A stretch of DNA of 64,000 nt from Microbacterium oleivorans (GTDB lineage Bacteria > Actinomycetota > Actinomycetes > Actinomycetales > Microbacteriaceae): assembly GCF_013389665.1 (NCBI RefSeq), contig NZ_CP058316.1, positions 1,054,001-1,118,000 on the forward strand, given 5' to 3'. A program made the position numbers and the translations under genes. Under the pieces are notes generated by a model. It worked only from the letters and a program-made list of their open reading frames with translations, was not told where the DNA came from and searched no databases. Shown here piece by piece: positions 50,608 through 60,000 of this stretch (the stretch's first letter is position 1; each line of letters starts with the position of its first letter).

Positions 50608-50690
50608 GGAAAACCTCACTATGTCAGGGTCTGGACGCTTCTCTTCTGCGTCCGGGAACAGGCATCTCGCGAAAAATGCCTCGGATCAGT

Positions 50691-50888
50691 CTAGCCGACG
50701 TCGGAGATCGGCCGTTGCAGTGCTTCGCGCACCGCTGATTCGGGCACCCGATAGCTGCGACCGAAGCGGACGGCGGGCAGTTCGCCGGAGTGGACGAGAC
50801 GGTAGACGGTCATCTTCGACACCCGCATGATCTCCGCCACCTCCGCCACGGTGAGAAAGCGCACATCGGGCAGCTCGGCCATCGTCAT
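50691..50888 (-). CDS. BldC/excisionase-like helix-turn-helix protein
   Basis: 65 residues, one MerR-like HTH: FLTVAEVAEIMRVSKMTVYRLVHSGELPAVRFGRSYRVPESAV. This is the small actinobacterial DNA-binding type (Rv0500A-like), distantly related to BldC and phage excisionases. No integrase is nearby, so an excision role is unlikely. ATG 50888 could be replaced by ATG 50882. Confidence 0.88.
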   Translation of the reverse strand: MTMAELPDVRFLTVAEVAEIMRVSKMTVYRLVHSGELPAVRFGRSYRVPESAVREALQRPISDVG

Positions 50889-50978
50889 CCCTTTCCCCCG
50901 GCTGCGATCACTCTAGGGGGACGGCGCGACGCGTGTAAACCGGTGTGACGGGTGGGACTCGCCCTGCGGCCGGTGGGA

Positions 50979-51386
50979 TCAGCGCGGCGGGCGTTTGCCG
51001 AACACGCTGGTGACGGCGTGCTTCGCGGATGCGGCGGCGCGCCCCACCCGTTCGGCGACGGCCGCCGCCTGCTCGGGCAGCGCCACGGCCGGCTCGGCGT
51101 CGTAGGCCTCCGACGTCAGGAACGGCACGAGCCAGTCGTCGATGGCGTCGAGCGGCTCGGGCGAGAGGCTGTAGTAGCGGTGCTGCCCCTCCTCGCGCAC
51201 GGTGACCAGCTCGGCCTCGCGCAGCACCTTCAGGTGCTTCGAGATCGTCGGCTGGCTCACCCCGAGCTCGTTGACGATCTGCGAGACGCTCGTCCCCGAG
51301 GTGCGGGGGTCGGAGTCACGGTCGAGCAGGAGACGCAGGATGTCCCGACGGGTACCGTCGGCGATCACGTCGAAGATGTCCGCCAT
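50979..51386 (-). CDS. ArsR-family transcriptional regulator
   Basis: 135 residues. A winged HTH (MADIFDVIADGTRRDILRLLL, TSVSQIVNELGVSQPTISKHLKVLREAELVTVREEGQHRYY) is followed by an Ala-rich tail. No metal-binding cysteine motif (ELCVCDL-type) is present, so it probably senses something other than arsenite-type metals. ATG 51386 is 6 nt after TAACCT (51393-51398). It is divergent from trkH and could regulate it, though no palindromic operator is obvious. Confidence 0.88.
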   Translation of the reverse strand: MADIFDVIADGTRRDILRLLLDRDSDPRTSGTSVSQIVNELGVSQPTISKHLKVLREAELVTVREEGQHRYYSLSPEPLDAIDDWLVPFLTSEAYDAEPAVALPEQAAAVAERVGRAAASAKHAVTSVFGKRPPR

Positions 51387-51486
51387 GCAATCAGGTTAGT
51401 CGCCGTGCGCGCCCGAGTACCATGACATCGGCGCCGAGCTGCGGCCGGCGCCCTGTGCACGCGCAGCGACCAGGGGGAGGACACGC

Positions 51487-52929
51487 ATGGCGGACCGGTC
51501 CGTCGGCGCGATCGTCCTCCGCCGCCTGAGATCCTTCGGCCGGAGCGCCTGGGATGCGGGGCGCGACCTCGCGACCGCGTCGCCCTCCCGCTTCGCGGTG
51601 CTGATCTTCTCGACGCTCATCCTCGTCTTCACGACGCTGTTCTCGCTGCCGGCAGCCTCGGCGGACGGCGTCGCGACGCCTTTCGCGGACGCCCTCTTCA
51701 CCGCCGTCTCGACCATCTGCGTCGCGGGGCTGGCGACCGTCGACATGGCCACGCACTGGTCGCCCCTCGGTCACGTCCTCATCTACATCGGCGTCAACGT
51801 CGGCGCGCTCGGTGTGCTCACGCTCGCCTCGATCCTCGGCCTGGTGATCTCCAAGCGCCTCGGCCTGCGCGCGAAGCTCATCGCCGCCGGCGACAGCAAC
51901 CCGATGCGCGCCCACGGCGGTCCGGTGAACGAGGGACAGGCCGTGCGCCTCGGCGAGGTCGGCCTGCTGCTGCGCACCGTCGCGCTCTCGACCCTCGTGA
52001 TCGAGGCAGGGCTGGCCGTGCTGCTCTACCCGTCGCTCCTCATCGGCGGCGTCGACCCGCTGACGGCGCTGTGGGAGGCGCCGTACTACGCGGCCATGGC
52101 CTTCACGAACACCGGCTTCTCACCGAACGCCGAGGGGCTCCAGCCGTTCGCCCAGGACTACATCATGCTCACCGTCCTCATGGCGGGCGTCTTCCTCGGC
52201 TCGATCGGGTTCCCCGTCATCTTCACCCTGTGGCGCCACCATTGGCACGTCCGGGCGTGGTCGCTGCACGCCAAGCTGACGATCATCACGACCATCGTGC
52301 TGTTCTTCGCCGGTGCCGGGGTCTTCCTGCTGCTCGAGTACGACAACCCGGCGACCTTCGGCTCGATGGAGGCGTGGGACACCACCTTCCAGGCCTTCTT
52401 CCTCTCGGCGATGACGCGCTCCGGCGGCTTCTCGGTCGTCGACATCGGCGAGATGCACGGCTCCTCCCTCATCGTCGGATCGATGCTCATGTTCGTCGGC
52501 GGCGGGTCGGCCTCCACCGCCGGCGGCATCAAGGTCACCACCCTCGCCGTGCTGGCGCTGGCGGTGTGGTCGGAGGCCAAGGGACGCCCCTCGGTGCAGA
52601 CTTTCGGTCGCCGCATCCCGAGCGATGTGCAGCGCGTGGCCCTCTCGGTCGTCGCGTGGAGCGCGACCATCGTCGCCCTCGGCACGGTCACGATCGCGCA
52701 GATCACCAAGGCGCCCGTGGACCTCGTGCTCTTCGACGTCATCTCGGGCTTCGCGACGGTCGGGCTGTCGACCGGGCTGACGGCGGAGCTGCCCGACTCG
52801 GCCGTCTACGTGATGGCCCTGGTGATGTTCATGGGACGCGTTGGTACAGTGACACTCGCCGCGGCGGTCGCTGCGACATCCCGTTCGCAGTTGTACGCCC
52901 TCCCCGTCGAAAGGCCCATCGTTGGTTGA
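51487..52929 (+). CDS. TrkH-family potassium uptake membrane subunit
   Basis: 480 residues. Four pore repeats with filter motifs are visible: ICVAGLAT, FTNTGFSPN, MTRSGGF and STGL, with GGGSASTAGGIKVTTLAV in helix D2. The protein forms the K+ translocating pore. ATG 51487 has GGGGGAGG upstream. Its end overlaps trkA by 8 nt, giving a two-gene K+ uptake operon. Confidence 0.93.
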   Translation: MADRSVGAIVLRRLRSFGRSAWDAGRDLATASPSRFAVLIFSTLILVFTTLFSLPAASADGVATPFADALFTAVSTICVAGLATVDMATHWSPLGHVLIYIGVNVGALGVLTLASILGLVISKRLGLRAKLIAAGDSNPMRAHGGPVNEGQAVRLGEVGLLLRTVALSTLVIEAGLAVLLYPSLLIGGVDPLTALWEAPYYAAMAFTNTGFSPNAEGLQPFAQDYIMLTVLMAGVFLGSIGFPVIFTLWRHHWHVRAWSLHAKLTIITTIVLFFAGAGVFLLLEYDNPATFGSMEAWDTTFQAFFLSAMTRSGGFSVVDIGEMHGSSLIVGSMLMFVGGGSASTAGGIKVTTLAVLALAVWSEAKGRPSVQTFGRRIPSDVQRVALSVVAWSATIVALGTVTIAQITKAPVDLVLFDVISGFATVGLSTGLTAELPDSAVYVMALVMFMGRVGTVTLAAAVAATSRSQLYALPVERPIVG

Positions 52930-53593
52930 GCAGATCCGGGGCGACGCCCCCGTCCTGGTCATCGGGCTCGGGCGCTTCGGCGCCGCGTGCGCCGGTGAAC
53001 TCGATCGCCTCGACCGCGAGGTGCTCGCGATCGACGACAGCCTCGAGCTGGTGCAGAAGTGGTCGGAGCGGGTCACGCACGCCGTCCAGGCCGATGCGCG
53101 CAACCTCGACGCGCTCAAGCAGATCGGTGCGCAGGACTTCCAGGTCGCCGTCGTCGCGGTCGGATCCTCGATCGAGGCCTCGGTGCTCATCACCGCGAAC
53201 CTCGTCGACCTGAAGGTGCCGCAGATCTGGGCCAAGGCCGTGTCGCAGTCGCACGGCAAGATCCTCGCCCGCGTCGGCGCGAACCACGTCGTCTATCCCG
53301 AGCGCGAAGCGGGCGAGCGCGTGGCCCACCTCGTCAGCGGGCGCATGCTCGACTTCATCCGCTTCGACGACGACTTCGTGCTGGCCAAGATGTATCCGCC
53401 GAAGTTCATCCGCGGTGTGGGTCTGAACGAGTCAGGCGTGCGCACGAAGTACCACGTCACCGTGGTGGGAGTGAAGAGCCCGGGCAAGCCGTTCCGCTAC
53501 GCGGAGGCCAACACCGTCGTCACGAACCACGACCTCATCATCGTGTCCGGCACGAACTCCGACATCGAGCGCTTCGCCTCCCTCGACCGCTGA
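52922..53593 (+). CDS. TrkA-family potassium uptake regulator
   Basis: 223 residues. An RCK_N nucleotide-binding domain (VIGLGRFGAACAGELDRL, with D in AIDDS as the ribose contact) and an RCK_C domain (from about 140) bind NAD(H)/ATP and gate TrkH. The start appears to be TTG 52922 with GAAAGG 8 nt upstream, overlapping the trkH stop by 8 nt; no ATG or GTG fits better. Confidence 0.92.
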   Translation: MVEQIRGDAPVLVIGLGRFGAACAGELDRLDREVLAIDDSLELVQKWSERVTHAVQADARNLDALKQIGAQDFQVAVVAVGSSIEASVLITANLVDLKVPQIWAKAVSQSHGKILARVGANHVVYPEREAGERVAHLVSGRMLDFIRFDDDFVLAKMYPPKFIRGVGLNESGVRTKYHVTVVGVKSPGKPFRYAEANTVVTNHDLIIVSGTNSDIERFASLDR

Positions 53594-53639
53594 CGTGCCC
53601 CCGCCCCGGTGGGTGTGGAGTGCTGGCGGCGGGGCTGCC

Positions 53640-53696
53640 TGCCTGAGCCGTGAGGGTGGGGGGCGACGTGACGGTGGCACGGCCGACGCTCAGGCA
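53640..53696. repeat. Long-loop inverted repeat between trkA and proC
   Basis: TGCCTGAGC (53640-53648) and GCTCAGGCA (53688-53696) are perfect 9-bp arms around a 39-nt loop, in the 169-nt gap between convergent genes. Bidirectional termination or a small RNA are options. Confidence 0.4.
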
Positions 53697-53762
53697 GACA
53701 CGAGACCCGGTGAGGGCGCCCCCTCTTCGTCCGCGACGTCCGGGCTCGTCGGGGCTCGGAGG

Positions 53763-54605
53763 TCAGGAGCCGGCGGCGAGCTCACGAGCCCGCGCAAGCG
53801 CGGCGTCGGTCGCGCGGGCGAAGACGTCGTCGAGTCGTGCGTCCTGCAGGACGGCTATCGCGCGCTCGGTCGTCCCCTTCGGGCTGGTGACCCGGCGACG
53901 CAGCTCCGCGGGCTCCTCGCCCGAGGCGTCGAGGAGGGCCGCCGCGCCGATGAAGGTCTGCTCGGCCATGGTCCGCGCGTCGGCCTCGTCGAACCCCTTG
54001 CCCACCGCGGCACGCGTGAGCTCCTCGATGAGCAGGAAGACATAGGCCGGGCCGGAGCCCGAGATCGTCGACAGCGCGTCGATCCGATCCTCGGGAACCG
54101 CGACGACGACTCCGCAGGTCTCGAACAGCGCCCGGACGACGGCGACGTCCGCCTCGGATGCCGCCTGCCCGGCGGCCAACCCGGTGACGGCCTTGCCCAC
54201 TACCGCCGGGGTGTTCGGCATGGACCGGATGACGGGCACGTCGGAGCCGAGGAGCGTGGCGAAGGTCTCGATCGTGACGCCCGCCGCGAGGCTCACCACG
54301 ACGGTCCCCGGGCGCAGCGCCGGAGCGATCTCGCGCAGCAGATCGGGCACCATCGCCGGTTTGACACCGATGAGCACGATGTCGGCCGCGGCGGCGGCAT
54401 CCGTGTTGCCCGTGGGGGTCTCGGAGAGCGCCACGCTCGTCACCCCCGGAAGCTCCGCCAGCGCAGCGGCCTTGTCGGACGACCGGTTGGTGACCGTGAC
54501 GCCGCCCGCAGCCGCGCCCGAGGCGACGAGCCCCGACAGGATCGCACCGCCCATCGAGCCGGCTCCGAGGATGGCGATGGGCGGAAGAGCGGAGGCGTCG
54601 GGCAT
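53763..54605 (-). CDS. proC: Pyrroline-5-carboxylate reductase
   Basis: 280 residues, the final enzyme of proline synthesis. The NADPH site GAGSMGGAILSGL, GVKPAMVPDLL, VIRSMPNTPAVVGKAVTGL and the C-terminal signature ISGSGPAYVFLLIEELTRAAV are intact. ATG 54605 follows TAAGAT (54612-54617) by 6 nt, a leaderless layout. Confidence 0.95.
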   Translation of the reverse strand: MPDASALPPIAILGAGSMGGAILSGLVASGAAAGGVTVTNRSSDKAAALAELPGVTSVALSETPTGNTDAAAAADIVLIGVKPAMVPDLLREIAPALRPGTVVVSLAAGVTIETFATLLGSDVPVIRSMPNTPAVVGKAVTGLAAGQAASEADVAVVRALFETCGVVVAVPEDRIDALSTISGSGPAYVFLLIEELTRAAVGKGFDEADARTMAEQTFIGAAALLDASGEEPAELRRRVTSPKGTTERAIAVLQDARLDDVFARATDAALARARELAAGS

Positions 54606-54714
54606 GCGGCCATCTTAAGTCCGGCCGTTTCCCAGCGCGGGGAACAGGTGCGCGGTAGAGTCGAGACGTCCGCGGGCGCGGAAGCGCTCGCCGCGCAGAG
54701 CGAAGGATCCCGCC

Positions 54715-55833
54715 ATGCCCCTCTTCGACGGCATCACGCCACGCACGATCGAGACCGCGCGCTTGGCGGTGAACATCCTCGAGCGCGCCGGTGACGACCC
54801 GGCCACGCCGGCAGACCGCACCCTCGTGCTGCTGCACGCCGCTCCGGGCTCGAGCCTCTTCTGGCAGGAGATCATCGAGGACCTTCCGAGCGATGTCCGT
54901 CCGATCGCCGTGGACCTGCGCGGTTTCGGCGGCACCGAGCACGCGCCGGTGGATGCCACCCGCGGTGTCCGAGACTTCTCGGACGACCTGCACGCGACGC
55001 TCGAGGCGCTGGACCTCGAGACCGTCCACCTCGTCGGCTGGGGGCTCGGGGCGGCCGTCGCCCTGCAGTACGCGCTCGATCATCGCGTCCTCTCGCTGAG
55101 CCTGATCTCTCCGATCTCGCCCTACGGATTCGGCGGGACCGACATCGACGGCACGCGCCTCACCGAGGACGACGCCGGATGCGGCGGCGGCGCCATCAGC
55201 CGCATCGTGGTCGAACGCCTCACCGCGCGCGACGACGGCGACGAGGACGGCTCTGCCCGCTCCGTCTTCCGCACCACCTTCGTCTCACCCGACTACGAGT
55301 CCGACAACGAGGACACCTGGATCGAGGCGATGCTGTCGACCTCCACCGCGGAGGGCAACTACCCCGGAGACAGCGTGCCGAGCGAGAACTGGCCCGGGTT
55401 CGCGGCCGGGCGCCTCGGCGTGCAGAACGCCCTCGCTCCGGCGAACTTCGACGTCTCGGCCATCGCGGACACGGGCGCAGGGTACGACGCGCCACCGATC
55501 CTGTGGATCCGCGGCGGTGCCGACGTCGTCGTGGCCGACGGATCGTTCGCCGAGAGCGGTCATCTCGGCGAAATCGGGGCGATCCCCGGCTGGCCAGGCG
55601 TCGAGGTGGCGCCGGCGCAGCAGATGGTGACCCAGACCCGCGCGGTCTTCGACCGCTACCGCGCCGCGGGAGGACGGGTCACCGAGGTCGTGATCGAGGG
55701 CGTCGGCCACGCCGTGCACCTGGAGCGCCCGGGCAAGGTGCGCACCGCGATCCTGTCGACGATCGGCTACCTGGGCACCCCGATCTCGCCCGCCCCGCCC
55801 ACCGAGGCGATCATCCTCAGCTCCTGGGACTGA
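54715..55833 (+). CDS. Alpha/beta hydrolase
   Basis: 372 residues. LVLLHAAPGSSLFWQEI gives the oxyanion region, DLRGFGGTEHAP follows, and the nucleophile position is in HLVGWGLGAAVALQ, where Gly-Trp-Gly replaces the usual Gly-x-Ser-x-Gly. The catalytic serine is therefore missing at the normal elbow. Near the C-terminus ILWIRGGADVVVADGS and EGVGHAVHLERP resemble the Asp and His positions. ATG 54715 has GAAGGA upstream. It may be a non-hydrolytic relative or use another residue. Confidence 0.8.
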   Translation: MPLFDGITPRTIETARLAVNILERAGDDPATPADRTLVLLHAAPGSSLFWQEIIEDLPSDVRPIAVDLRGFGGTEHAPVDATRGVRDFSDDLHATLEALDLETVHLVGWGLGAAVALQYALDHRVLSLSLISPISPYGFGGTDIDGTRLTEDDAGCGGGAISRIVVERLTARDDGDEDGSARSVFRTTFVSPDYESDNEDTWIEAMLSTSTAEGNYPGDSVPSENWPGFAAGRLGVQNALAPANFDVSAIADTGAGYDAPPILWIRGGADVVVADGSFAESGHLGEIGAIPGWPGVEVAPAQQMVTQTRAVFDRYRAAGGRVTEVVIEGVGHAVHLERPGKVRTAILSTIGYLGTPISPAPPTEAIILSSWD

Positions 55834-55893
55834 GCCGCCGACGGCCCGACTCGCCCGTTCGCGGCCGTCCGCCCGGCGTCTCGACCGGGTGCC

Positions 55894-56361
55894 TCAGCGA
55901 CGGCGCTCGAAGAACTCGCGCAGCAGGGCGGATGCGGCGTCCGCCTGCACGCCCGCGACGACCTCGGCCCGCACGGGCAGCCGACGGTCGCGCACCACGT
56001 CGTACTGCGAACCGGCCGCGCCGGCCTTGTCGTCCCACGCCCCGAACACGAGTCGCGACACGTGCGCCTGCAGCAGCGCGCCCGCGCACATCAGACACGG
56101 CTCGAGTGTGACGGTGAGGGTGCACCCGGTGAGGTTCCACGACCCGATCGCCTGCGCCGCGGCGCGCAGGGCGACGACCTCCGCGTGAGCGGTCGGATCA
56201 CCCGTCGTCTCGCGCCGATTGCGACCCTCACCGATCACGGTTCCGCGGGCGTCCCTGACGACGGCACCGACGGGGATCTCACCCTCGGCTGCCGCCGCCT
56301 GCGCCAGTTCGAGCGCACGCGCCATGGCGCGCAGATCGTCCGAGGATGCCGGCAGGGTCAC
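55894..56361 (-). CDS. tadA: tRNA-adenosine deaminase (TadA)
   Basis: 155 residues of the cytidine-deaminase-like fold. The zinc ligands are in HAEVVALRAAA and EPCLMCAGAL; the motif VTLEPCLMC is typical of TadA, which converts A34 to inosine in tRNA-Arg. GTG 56361 is 6 nt after TACGCT (56368-56373), divergent from upp. Confidence 0.93.
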   Translation of the reverse strand: MTLPASSDDLRAMARALELAQAAAAEGEIPVGAVVRDARGTVIGEGRNRRETTGDPTAHAEVVALRAAAQAIGSWNLTGCTLTVTLEPCLMCAGALLQAHVSRLVFGAWDDKAGAAGSQYDVVRDRRLPVRAEVVAGVQADAASALLREFFERRR

Positions 56362-56412
56362 CGCTCCAGCGTAGGGCCGGGGCGCACCGGGCCGGCCGCG
56401 TAGGATCGAGCC

Positions 56413-57048
56413 ATGCGTGTTCACGTCGCCGACCACCCCCTCATCACCCACAAGCTCTCGGTGCTCCGCGACAAGAACACCCCCTCGCCGGTGTTCCGCC
56501 AGCTCACCGAAGAGCTCGTGACGCTGCTCGCCTACGAGGCCACGCGCAACGTGCGGACCGAGCAGGTCGAGATCGAGACCCCCGTCACCCGCACCACGGG
56601 CCTGGCGATCGCCCGCCCGCGCCCGTTGGTGGTGCCGATCCTCCGCGCCGGGCTCGGCATGCTCGAGGGCATGACCAAGCTGCTCCCGACGGCCGAGGTC
56701 GGCTTCCTCGGCATGGCGCGCAACGAGGTCACGTTCGAGCCGACGACCTATGCGGAGCGGCTTCCCGACGACCTCAGCGACCGGCAGTGCTTCGTGCTCG
56801 ACCCGATGCTCGCGACCGGCGGCTCGCTCGGCGCGGCCATCGACTTCATCTTCCAGCGCGGGGCTCAGGACGTCACCGCGATCTGCATCCTCGCGGCGCC
56901 CGAGGGTGTCGCCGCCATCGAACGGCAGGTCGGCGACCGCGATGTCACCCTCGTGCTGGGCTCGCTCGACGAGCGGCTCGACGAGCGGGGCTACATCGTC
57001 CCGGGTCTCGGCGACGCGGGCGACCGCCTGTACGGCACCGTCGGCTGA
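56413..57048 (+). CDS. upp: Uracil phosphoribosyltransferase
   Basis: 211 residues. [20 protein letters not shown] opens the protein as in other Upp enzymes, and the PRPP loop is [19 protein letters not shown]. It salvages uracil to UMP. ATG 56413 lies 6 nt after TAGGAT (56401-56406). The adjacent tadA gene faces the other way. Confidence 0.96.
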   Translation: MRVHVADHPLITHKLSVLRDKNTPSPVFRQLTEELVTLLAYEATRNVRTEQVEIETPVTRTTGLAIARPRPLVVPILRAGLGMLEGMTKLLPTAEVGFLGMARNEVTFEPTTYAERLPDDLSDRQCFVLDPMLATGGSLGAAIDFIFQRGAQDVTAICILAAPEGVAAIERQVGDRDVTLVLGSLDERLDERGYIVPGLGDAGDRLYGTVG

Positions 57049-57086
57049 TCCCCCTGGGTGCCGCCCGGCCCGCGGCATCCGATCGA

Positions 57087-60000
57087 TCAGGCCACGCCGA
57101 CGAGGCGCGCGAAAGCGCTCATCCGCGCCACCCCTTCGGGCGTGCGGGGAAGATCGTCGAGGATGCCGGTGCCGTAGACGACGTATGCCGTGTGCTGCGC
57201 GCGCGAAACCGCGACGTTGAGCCGGTTCTGCAGCAGCAGGAACTCGAGCCCGCGGGGGGCGTCTCGCCCGGATGAGGCGGCGAGCGAGACGATCGCCACC
57301 GCGGCCTCCTGCCCCTGGAACCTGTCGACCGTCCCGACGGGGACGTCCGCGAAGCCTGCAGCAGAAAGCGCCTCCTCCACGAGCACCTGCTGCGCGTTGT
57401 AGGGCGTGACCACGATGATGTCGCGCGGCGTGAGCGCACGGGCGACGGCGCCGTCGTCGGGTGTCCAGGAGCGCGCCACGAGATCGCGGACCAGATCGAC
57501 CACCCGCTCCGCCTCCTCGGGCGACGCGGTCGCGTTGCGTCGATGACGCAACGGCAGCGGCACGACACCCGCGGGAACACCGTCGAGCGATCGCGACGCC
57601 GTCGAGGGGTGCGCGGCGAGCTTGCCGTCGTACGACAGCACCGACACGGGCCGGGCGACCTCCGGCCTCATGCGACGCGTCTCGGCGAGGAAGAAGCCGC
57701 GCTCCTCGGGGACGACGTGCGCGCCGTCCATGATCCAGCCGAGGGCCGATGTGTCGACGGGCTCGGGGTGGGTGCCCTGACTCACCTGCGGAAGCTGCTG
57801 CGGGTCGCCCAGCAGCAGCAGCCGCGGTGCCGCCACCGAGACAGCGATCGTGGAGGCGAGCGAGAACTGCCCGGCCTCGTCGATCACGAGCAGGTCGAGG
57901 CTCCCCCGTGGGATGCGCCCGGCATGCGTGAGATCCCAGGCCGTGCCGCCGACGACGAAACCGTCGGGCCGGGATGCGGTGAAATCGGCCACGCCGTTCT
58001 TGGCGATCACGGTGAACGCTTCGTCGCCCGACGGCTCGCCCTTGACGGCCTTGCCGATCTGCGCTCGGGGAACGCCCGCGGCCGCGATGCGGTCGAGCAT
58101 GTTCTCGACGACGGCGTGGGATTGCGCGACGACCCCGACGCGGAAGCCGCGTTCGCGCACGAGCTCGGCCACCACGTGGGATCCGACGTAGGTCTTGCCG
58201 GTGCCGGGGGGCCCCTGCACCGCGAGATAGCTCCGGTCGAGATCGAGGATGGTGCGGGCGATGTCGGACACATCGTCGCTGCTGCCCCGGACGAGCGCGC
58301 CGCCGAGGGTGCGGGGCGCGCGGCGCAGCAACAGGTCGGTGGCCGGGTCGGCCGGGAGGACGGGCGCCGCGGCGATCACCGTGTCGGCCCAGGCGTCGAT
58401 GGCCGCCTGCTGGCTTCCCGCCGGCGGGGGCGCCGCCGGGGTGAGCGCGATCGGCAGCTCGGACCACGTGAACCCGCCGAGCGCGAGCTCCTCGACCACC
58501 GCGCCGTCGTCGAGCACCTCGACGATCCGCACGCGGCGATCCGCATGGATGAAGCGCGGGCGCGGCTCGGTGGGGAAAGGAGCCGGCGTCTCGTAGAGGG
58601 CGAACGGCGACGAGTCGACCGCGAGGCGCGTCCCCGGGGCCACATCCCCGCGCAGTTCGATCAGCCTGCGGTCGGTTCGGGCTCCCTCGGGCCGGTGCCA
58701 GTCCTCGACGACGCCGCTGCGGTCTGGTGCGACGGAGACCACGTCGCGGGTCTCGTCCCACATCGACAGCGGCTCGCGCAGGCGCAGGAAGTGCGTGGCC
58801 CAGAAAGACTTCGCCTCCCGAGGGTAGTAGTCGATCGCGGCGGCGCCGAGCCGCAGGGCGACCGCGGCGGGCGCCTCCCGCGCCGCGGTGTCCTCGTCGG
58901 CCGCCGCATCGGCGAGGCGACCGAGGGCGGCGGCCCGGGGCGAGGGCTCGTAGGCGCGCTCTTCGGGCTCGACGTCGGCGGACGGGCGCAACTGGGCCTC
59001 GCGGGCGCGATCGACGAGCCAGTCGCGCAGGCGACGCGTGGAGACGCAGTCGTAGCGGTTGTAGTCGGCCAGGTCGGCGAGGATGCGATCCGCCGCCTCC
59101 CGCTCGCCGACGTCGGCGAGCGCGCGGGCCTCGACGTACCGGACGATCGAGTCGTCGCCCTTCTGCACATCGCTCGTGCGCACCTCGGCGCCCATGTAGA
59201 GCGGCTCGAGCTTCTTGATCGAGTAGGAGCGCGACCCGACGCGCAGCGCACGCCGGACGATCGGGTAGAGGTCGACGAAGACGCCGTCGCGCAGCAGCCG
59301 GTCGACCGCAGCCTCACCGACGCCGTAACGCGCCGCCATCGCCAGCAGATGCGTGGGCTCATACGGGGCGTAGTGGTAGATGTGCATGCCCGGGTGGGCC
59401 GCCCGCTGCACATCGATCATCTGCAGGAACGTCTCGAAGGCACGTCTCTCGTCGTCGAAGGTGTGGGCCCACAGTGCCGAGTACTGCTCGTCCTGATCGA
59501 CCCATCCGAACAGGTAGTCGATCCCCCAGTGCTGGGCGGCACCCTCGGTGTAGAGCGGATCGCCCTCGAAGTCGAAGAACAGATCGCCCCGATCGGGCCG
59601 CGGCAGCGCTCCGAGGGCCTTGGCGAACACGACCTCGTACGTCGGGACCGCAGTGCCGGTCCCGACCGCCGCAGCATGATCGTCCGCGGACGGCGCGGCG
59701 TCTCGCGGGATGCCACCGGCCGGGCTCACGAGCTGCAGGCGGGCCTGGGTGCGCAGGCCCGAGAAGGCGTCCCACGACATCCGGGGCGGGGCCTCGCGGG
59801 CCGAGGCGAGCTCGTCGATGGTGGTCACACCGGCCGCGCGCAGTCGCTCGCGCTGGATCGGGCGCATCCCGGCCACCAGCAGCAGGTCGCGCGACGCCAC
59901 GACCTGGAGGTCGCAGGTGGCGCACCGCCCGCACGCGAGGATCCGGAGCTCGCCCCGGTCATCGCCCCACGCCAGTGGCGCACCGGCCGCTCCGGCGGCG

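Noticed and set aside
50691..50888. Excisionase of a mobile element
   Set aside because: The small HTH resembles excisionases, but there is no integrase, attachment repeat or phage gene nearby, and the type is a standard actinobacterial chromosomal protein.
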